Origin: Polytrichum commune | Taxonomy: Eukaryota; Streptophyta; Polytrichopsida; Polytrichales; Polytrichaceae | NCBI GenBank assembly: GCA_950295325.1 | Contig: OX485804.1 | Span: 17,672,001-17,732,000 of the forward strand | Direction of reading: 5' to 3' | Length of the DNA stretch: 60,000 nt | Shown here: in pieces, positions 57,246-60,000 of the stretch | Layout: the number at the start of each line of letters is the position of its first letter | Numbering within the stretch: the stretch's first letter is position 1 | Translations under genes and position numbers: made by a program | The notes under the pieces: model-generated | What the model saw: only the letters and a program-made list of their open reading frames with translations | Told to the model about the DNA's origin: nothing | Database searches by the model: none

Positions 57246-60000
57246 GGTAGAGAGGGTTCCGCCTTGGGAAAGCACTGGGCTTGTGATTGCAACTAGATTT
57301 GTTTGTCGGACCGTTGAATCTTCTAGTCTTCAAGAGACTCGGTCTTCAGTTTCTTCAAATCTTCAAACTCTTTCCCGTCGGCCTATCTTGTTGCGGCTCT
57401 AAATGGATTAAGGGTAAGGGTAGGGTGATAAGAAACCACAAGCCTCGGACGGGTAAAACAGGACTTCAGATCACGAGTTGACATCCGAAAGATTGGCTCC
57501 TAAACTTTCAAACCCACGGTGACCAGCAATCGTGCCTCACCAATGGGAACAACAGAAAACAACCTTGTGGGTCAAAAATCCCACTTCATTGTCACAAACA
57601 TGAAATGGGGCTTTTATGGATTCCCACAAAACCTGCAACAAATTTATGATGCAAAAAAATCAAATGCGAGTAGCCTCCAAATCCGGCTGGGAATCACAGA
57701 AAGGACAACGAACTACAAGCCACAACACACTTGAATCTTGAGAAGTCTTCAAATCTTCATATGAACGCCAAATTGAGCGAATGAGATCTTTACAGAAAGC
57801 TAACAATAAGTACTACACTTCCTAAAAGTGTCATTGCAAAGACAATACATGTCCGTCTTATATGGTCAGTTGAAGTCTCAGCCCTTTTTTATAAGAGCCA
57901 ACAGACCTCCCTCCACTCAAACTAGCACACCTTTTAATTGCTAACTTCAAATCAAGCAAGTGAGATCACTCTAGAGAAACAACACCATGAAACACAACTC
58001 CTCCATATTTTATTTCAAAATTCCCATAAAATAAACTCACACACCATGAGCTTCCCCCCCAAAAAAACCCCCCTTTTCTCCACACCAACCTCTTCTCTCC
58101 CACAACCTCTTCTCTACCACAACCTCCTATGAGGGAGACAAAGTCCCCCTCTTATCCTCATCACATGGGCTTCTAATCACCCATTGGTCCAAAAGTAAAC
58201 TAACAATAAAACTAGAAGTAAGACTAAAAGGGTAAACTAAGAGTAAACAAGAAGGTAATCTATTTCTATTCCCTCTACTTTCCTCCAAATCAAAGAATCA
58301 CAATGCAATACTAAATAAGTACACATCTATATAGTGTACATATTTACATAACAACAACGGACGGTTTACAATGAGCAAGACAAATAAAATTGGTGACACT
58401 AAATACAATACTTAGGGTCAATTTACAACATGGACCACGAAATCATCCCATGGCGTTGTAAGAACGTTGATTGGTTGTTGAACTTGTCCCGAGACCACTT
58501 TGGTTTACTCCAAGGGAAAAAATGGCAAGGTGACCATGAAGGTCAAGGCCCCCAAAAGACATATTTTAAGGCCTACATAATCCACTGACATGGTTCAATG
58601 TGTTTTGCAATGAGAGAGGCAAGAGAGGTGGTCTTGTAGAAAAAGGCAAGGGCCCATAGCAGAGAAATGTCGTTATAATAAATTTTCAATTTTACTTGAA
58701 ATTTACAATGGGGGGATGTAAATAAAAATGTGGTTCCCTTTTGGTAAAAAATAACATTATATTTTGAAACCACAATATATAAGGTTGTTGTTTTTAGCAA
58801 TCTCTTGTTTCTCTTGCATCCTTGTTGCGGAATAATTTAGGTGATAGTGATTTTTTTTTTTGCAATCATGTAAAAATATATTATTGATAAGGGATCACGT
58901 AGAAAGTCACAAAGAAAGTGGTCACCAAATTCACAATGGATGCAAAAATGGCAGCTCCAATTTTCAAGAGCAACCAAACATTGAGATCTCAAATGTTGCA
59001 TGGTCTTAATCTAATTCCCTCTCCTTTTAGTGCATTTCGCTTCTAATTATACCCATGGTCAATATTTTACAAAAAGGATAATTAGAAAATCATCTTGAAG
59101 ATACCATCTTCCAAGGAGTAGAAGAAATGACAACAATAGCAATAACAACAACAACAAAAGTAAGTATCTAAAAAAGAAAAGAAAACCACTTAAAAAAACG
59201 AAGAAGATGAAGAAAAAATATGTCATTGAGACTGATAAAGAAAAAGAAAAAGAAATTTTAAGGTGCATTATCCAATTTCTATTCAAGGTGAGATGTATGA
59301 GGAATTAACAAAAATAATACATAAACAAGGTAAAAGTTTTGGTGTCAATAAATTTTCAAAAACATGAGTAATTTTTTCTAAACATCAATAATTTTCTTAC
59401 AAAAAATAATGTTGCATGAGGTTGAATGCGAGCATATGAGGTAGTATGTGGTTGTATATGGTCATATGATGAGGCTGTAGAAAATCTTGGCCTTAACTAT
59501 TATAATAGCTCTCTAGCAGTTTGGGCGCATTTATGTTTAATAATTAATTAAAGTATGAAAGTAAGTTAAGCAACCCTGAAAATAATATCCTAAAATTGGG
59601 CATATTAAAAAATTAATTTAAAGTAAGTTAGACATTCATTCTCATTTGCTTGTTTAATTCCCATTTTTATAGTAGTATGTCAGCATGACTTGTGGAGCAA
59701 ATTCATGCTTGTATTGTTTGTAGACCATGAATGAGACTCGTGTCGTGTGAAGACACTGCTAAAGTCATTTTATTCTACTTTATTAAATTCTAGTGAATGT
59801 CACTTGCATTATATTATGATTATAGACACTCTTTGAATGTTAATTCTTTTTTTAGACATTCAACAAAATTAATTTTCCAAAAATTTAAGCACCTTTCAAA
59901 TTAATTATTTTATGTCCAAGATGTTAGAGAACTACAGTAACATTGCTCTTATGTATTTAATTTTTTTAAGTTGATTTTTTAGATATTGCAAACATGTTTT
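57246..60000. other. Spacer, no gene seen
   Basis: About 2.75 kb of AT-rich DNA. Frames near 57193-57734, 57938-58132 and 58573-58800 lack recognisable domains. A lone GACACTAAATACAATACTTA near 58395 looks like a single end of the CTACACC family. The final kilobase has low complexity and A-rich repeats. Confidence 0.4.

Noticed and set aside
59059-59286. Leu/Phe-rich minus-strand frame resembling a membrane protein
   Set aside because: It reads an AAC/AAG-rich low-complexity stretch; no homologous structure is visible.

Overview
The window looks like nuclear DNA of a land plant. It holds two plausible genes in 60 kb: a bHLH transcription factor of the plant group VIII type, and a six-exon ALKBH9/10-type RNA demethylase gene with conserved GT..AG introns. 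The rest is long, AT-rich spacer full of eroded transposons. A classic Stowaway MITE and LINE remnants with a DUF4283/zinc-knuckle ORF1 support a plant. The low gene density, old repeats and divergent bHLH would suit a large slowly evolving genome (lycophyte, fern or similar), but I cannot fix the species.

Layout. 1-2.1 kb: MITE remnants and a hairpin. 2.2-4.3 kb: a diverged 1.08-kb tandem duplication. 4.455-7.304 kb: a dead pogo/Tigger-type DNA transposon with recognisable terminal repeats and TA target site. 7.3-12.9 kb: repeat fragments, a perfect 30-bp inverted repeat, a purine-rich tract and a MITE derived from the Tigger family. 12.9-13.4 kb: LINE 3' end. 13.4-18 kb: mostly featureless. 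18-24 kb: a foldback element family, an eroded minus-strand LINE, a near-perfect hairpin and a GC-rich island. 24.5-38 kb: MITEs of several families (one with a nested Stowaway), a 277-bp tandem repeat and microsatellites. 38-43.7 kb: GC-rich domain with the bHLH gene. 43.7-51.2 kb: spacer and repeats. 51.2-56.4 kb: the ALKBH gene on the minus strand. 56.4-60 kb: promoter side, a MITE and AT-rich spacer.

The two genes do not form a pathway visible here: one is a DNA-binding regulator, the other an m6A-type RNA demethylase, about 10 kb apart with convergent orientation (3' ends facing each other). The main structure of the window is in its repeats: at least seven dispersed families have two or more copies here, and two of them contribute copies to ALKBH introns and/or the bHLH upstream region. 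I found no clearly novel gene system. The best leads are three hairpins able to form long near-perfect stems, the Tigger/MITE pair, and the atypical bHLH. All start codons were re-read as ATG, and several long open frames that begin with other codons were discounted. All calls rest on reading alone, with no database search.
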